NCBI GenBank assembly: GCA_963210315.1
Contig: OY723314.1
Span: 1,736,001-1,800,000, forward strand
DNA from: Rhynchopus euleeides
Taxonomy: Eukaryota > Euglenozoa > Diplonemea > Diplonemida > Diplonemidae
Length of the DNA: 64,000 bases
Reading direction: 5' to 3'
The stretch's first letter is position 1, and the number at the start of each line of letters is the position of its first letter. The position numbers and the translations under genes are program-made. Shown piece after piece: positions 62,536 to 64,000 of this stretch. The notes under the pieces are model-generated. The model searched no databases, was not told where the DNA came from, and saw only the letters and a program-made list of their open reading frames with translations.

Positions 62536-63822
62536 ATGTCCCTTCCGCTTGCCGCCCTTGCGGCGCTGTGCAGCGTCGCGGCCGGTGCGCATGTCACCAG
62601 CAACAATGTCGTCGTGATGGACATGCAGGCCTCGGTGCACCACCAGCACCGCGAGATCGTGTACCAGCACCGCGAGAAGCTGGGGTCTGACCCGATGGGC
62701 GGGAACATCTGGCCGGTGGCCATCTACTGGGTGTACATCGAGGTGGGGACGCCCCCGCGGAAGTTCCCCGTGGCCATCGACACCGGAAGCTTCACTCTGG
62801 ACATCCCCGACGTCGCGTGCGACGGCTGCATCAGCAAGTCCCCGAACAACGTGTATGACGCAAACAGCTCCTCCACGAGCACTGAGATCCCGTGCGGCCT
62901 GCGGTGCACAGAAGTTGGCGGCAGCTGCCGGACGGACAAGCAGTGTGGCTTCTCGAACACGTACGAGACGTGCGACCTGTCGGACCCCACGGCACCCTGC
63001 ACGATCAAGGGTGTGTTCCGCAAGGATGTGGTCACCCTGGGCGGGGCGACCGGCACTGTGGATGTGTCGTTCGGGACGATCACTTCGCAGACGAGCAACT
63101 TCGACCAGTTCAAGAACATCGACGGTGTGCTTGGGCTTGCCGGCCCGTCGACCGGCCTGAACACGTTCGAGCTTCTGGTGAAGGCCGGCAAGCTCCCGGC
63201 GAACGTGTTTGCGATGTGCTTCGTGGAGGGCAAGACATCCAACGGCACCATCACCTTTGGCGGCGTCGACCCCACCCTGTACACGGGCAGCATCAGCTAC
63301 GTGCCGGACACCGGCGGGCTGCAGTTCTACTCGGTTGAGCTGAAGTCCATCTCCGTCGCTGGCACGTCTGCTGCTGGCACCTCGTCGCAGCGTGCCATCC
63401 TCGACTCGGGGACGAACATCCTGCTGCTGCCCACTGACATGTACAAGTCGGTGCGGTCGGTGTTCGAGGGGCTGTGTGACAGCGGCGCATCCCTGCCGGG
63501 TGTGTGCAACACGACGCGTTCCATCTTCGACAGCTACTGCTACGACTACACGCCGCAGCAGCTTGCGATGTTCCCCAACATGTCGCTGGCCCTGAACGGC
63601 GTGAACCTGGGGATGGAGCCGCGCAACTACCTGCTGCAGGGCCAGCCCTCTGAGGCCCCCGGCGTGTACTGCCTCGGGATCCGTGACACGGGTCGTGGCG
63701 GGCTGCTGATCATCGGCGACACCACGATGGAGAACTACTACATGGTCATGGACAGGGAGAACTCGCGCATCGGGTGGGCACCCGTCAACCGCACGACGTG
63801 CGGTTCGGTCGGGTCCCTGTAG
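62536..63822 (+). CDS. Secreted pepsin-like aspartic protease (family A1)
   Basis: Intact, 428 aa, starting at the first ATG after an acceptor-like tract. The N-terminus is a signal peptide (MSLPLAALAALCSVAAGA), followed by a short propeptide-like region. The two catalytic Asp motifs are DTGSF (about residue 82) and LDSGT (about 290). Other family landmarks are WVYIEVGTPPRKFPVAIDTG before the first Asp, GVLGLAG near residue 198, and the C-terminal LLIIGDTTMENYYMVMDRENSRIGWA segment. Eight or more Cys residues after the first motif suggest disulfides, as in secreted or vacuolar family members. It should cleave peptide bonds at acidic pH in a lysosome, vacuole or outside the cell. Length is usual for the family. 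No frameshift or insertion is present. Confidence 0.9.
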   Translation: MSLPLAALAALCSVAAGAHVTSNNVVVMDMQASVHHQHREIVYQHREKLGSDPMGGNIWPVAIYWVYIEVGTPPRKFPVAIDTGSFTLDIPDVACDGCISKSPNNVYDANSSSTSTEIPCGLRCTEVGGSCRTDKQCGFSNTYETCDLSDPTAPCTIKGVFRKDVVTLGGATGTVDVSFGTITSQTSNFDQFKNIDGVLGLAGPSTGLNTFELLVKAGKLPANVFAMCFVEGKTSNGTITFGGVDPTLYTGSISYVPDTGGLQFYSVELKSISVAGTSAAGTSSQRAILDSGTNILLLPTDMYKSVRSVFEGLCDSGASLPGVCNTTRSIFDSYCYDYTPQQLAMFPNMSLALNGVNLGMEPRNYLLQGQPSEAPGVYCLGIRDTGRGGLLIIGDTTMENYYMVMDRENSRIGWAPVNRTTCGSVGSL

Positions 63823-63859
63823 GCCGTCGAAGTGTATCCATGCTGACAGTTGGGGTGCT

Positions 63860-64000
63860 GTAAGGTGTTGTCTCACTCCATGTAATGAAGAAGGAAATGG
63901 AGCACAACACCAGCAGGTCCGAGGCGGCACGATCGGAAGCGCCTCTTTGCAGAGCCACATCTCACCTCATCACAGGTCGGGGTGTGTGCGTTTCACCATA
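63860..64000 (-). repeat. Dispersed ~140-bp repeat, inverted copy at 37969-38105
   Basis: Read on the - strand it shares GGTGAAACGCACACACC, GACCTGTGATGAGGTGAGAT, GTGGCTCTGCAA, TCGGACCTGCT and CCATTTCCT(C/T)CTTCATT with 37969-38105. Both copies lie just downstream of a gene. Confidence 0.65.

Overview
This window is nuclear DNA from a GC-rich protist, not a prokaryote. Genes are large, widely spaced and free of visible introns. All recognisable genes except two remnants lie on the + strand. Several genes have a pyrimidine-rich tract ending in AG just upstream of the start codon, which looks like a spliced-leader acceptor. A tyrosine-recombinase (YR) retroelement with the VIPER/TATE/DIRS gene order, and a predicted HDV-like ribozyme at the 5' end of a non-LTR-type insertion (as in trypanosomatid L1Tc/ingi), point to Euglenozoa. 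A diplonemid or a kinetoplastid relative is my best guess, and it is inference only.

Layout. 1-1.6 kb: intergenic repeats and a broken ubiquitin-specific protease on the - strand. 1.8-7.7 kb: a tandem pair of surface-type membrane proteins (ectodomain, Pro/Thr stalk, multi-pass membrane domain). 7.7-13.4 kb: gene-free, repeat-rich. 13.4-15.3 kb: a frameshifted multi-pass protein with a degenerate class III nucleotidyl cyclase domain. 16.3-25.8 kb: a giant (about 3180 aa) member of the same surface family with a stalk of more than 2000 residues built from near-identical repeats. 25.9-33.6 kb: no genes; a sequencing gap, three inverted-repeat elements and several repeat arrays. 34.0-37.5 kb: a DUF4116 repeat gene interrupted twice. 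38.5-41.1 kb: a secreted beta-helix protein. 43.8-50.2 kb: palindromic repeats, a short YR-element derivative and a full-length YR retroelement (Gag-like, recombinase, RT-RNase H). 51.5-54.6 kb: an unusual fusion of methyltransferase, FAD oxidoreductase, P-loop kinase and phosphoribosyltransferase. 56.6-61.8 kb: an ankyrin/ADP-ribosyltransferase/NACHT/pentapeptide/WD40 (NLR-like) gene, degenerate and split by a YR-element derivative. 62.5-63.8 kb: an intact secreted pepsin-like protease.

The host genes do not form an obvious pathway. The recurring themes are cell-surface or extracellular proteins (three stalked membrane proteins, the beta-helix protein, the protease), signalling or immune-like modules (cyclase-like, ART-NACHT-WD40) and heavy, recent mobile-element activity. 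The most informative mechanistic signals are an apparent empty/filled site pair for the YR element that conserves every T at the junction, head-to-tail copies of its terminal unit, and the predicted ribozyme inside the DUF4116 gene.
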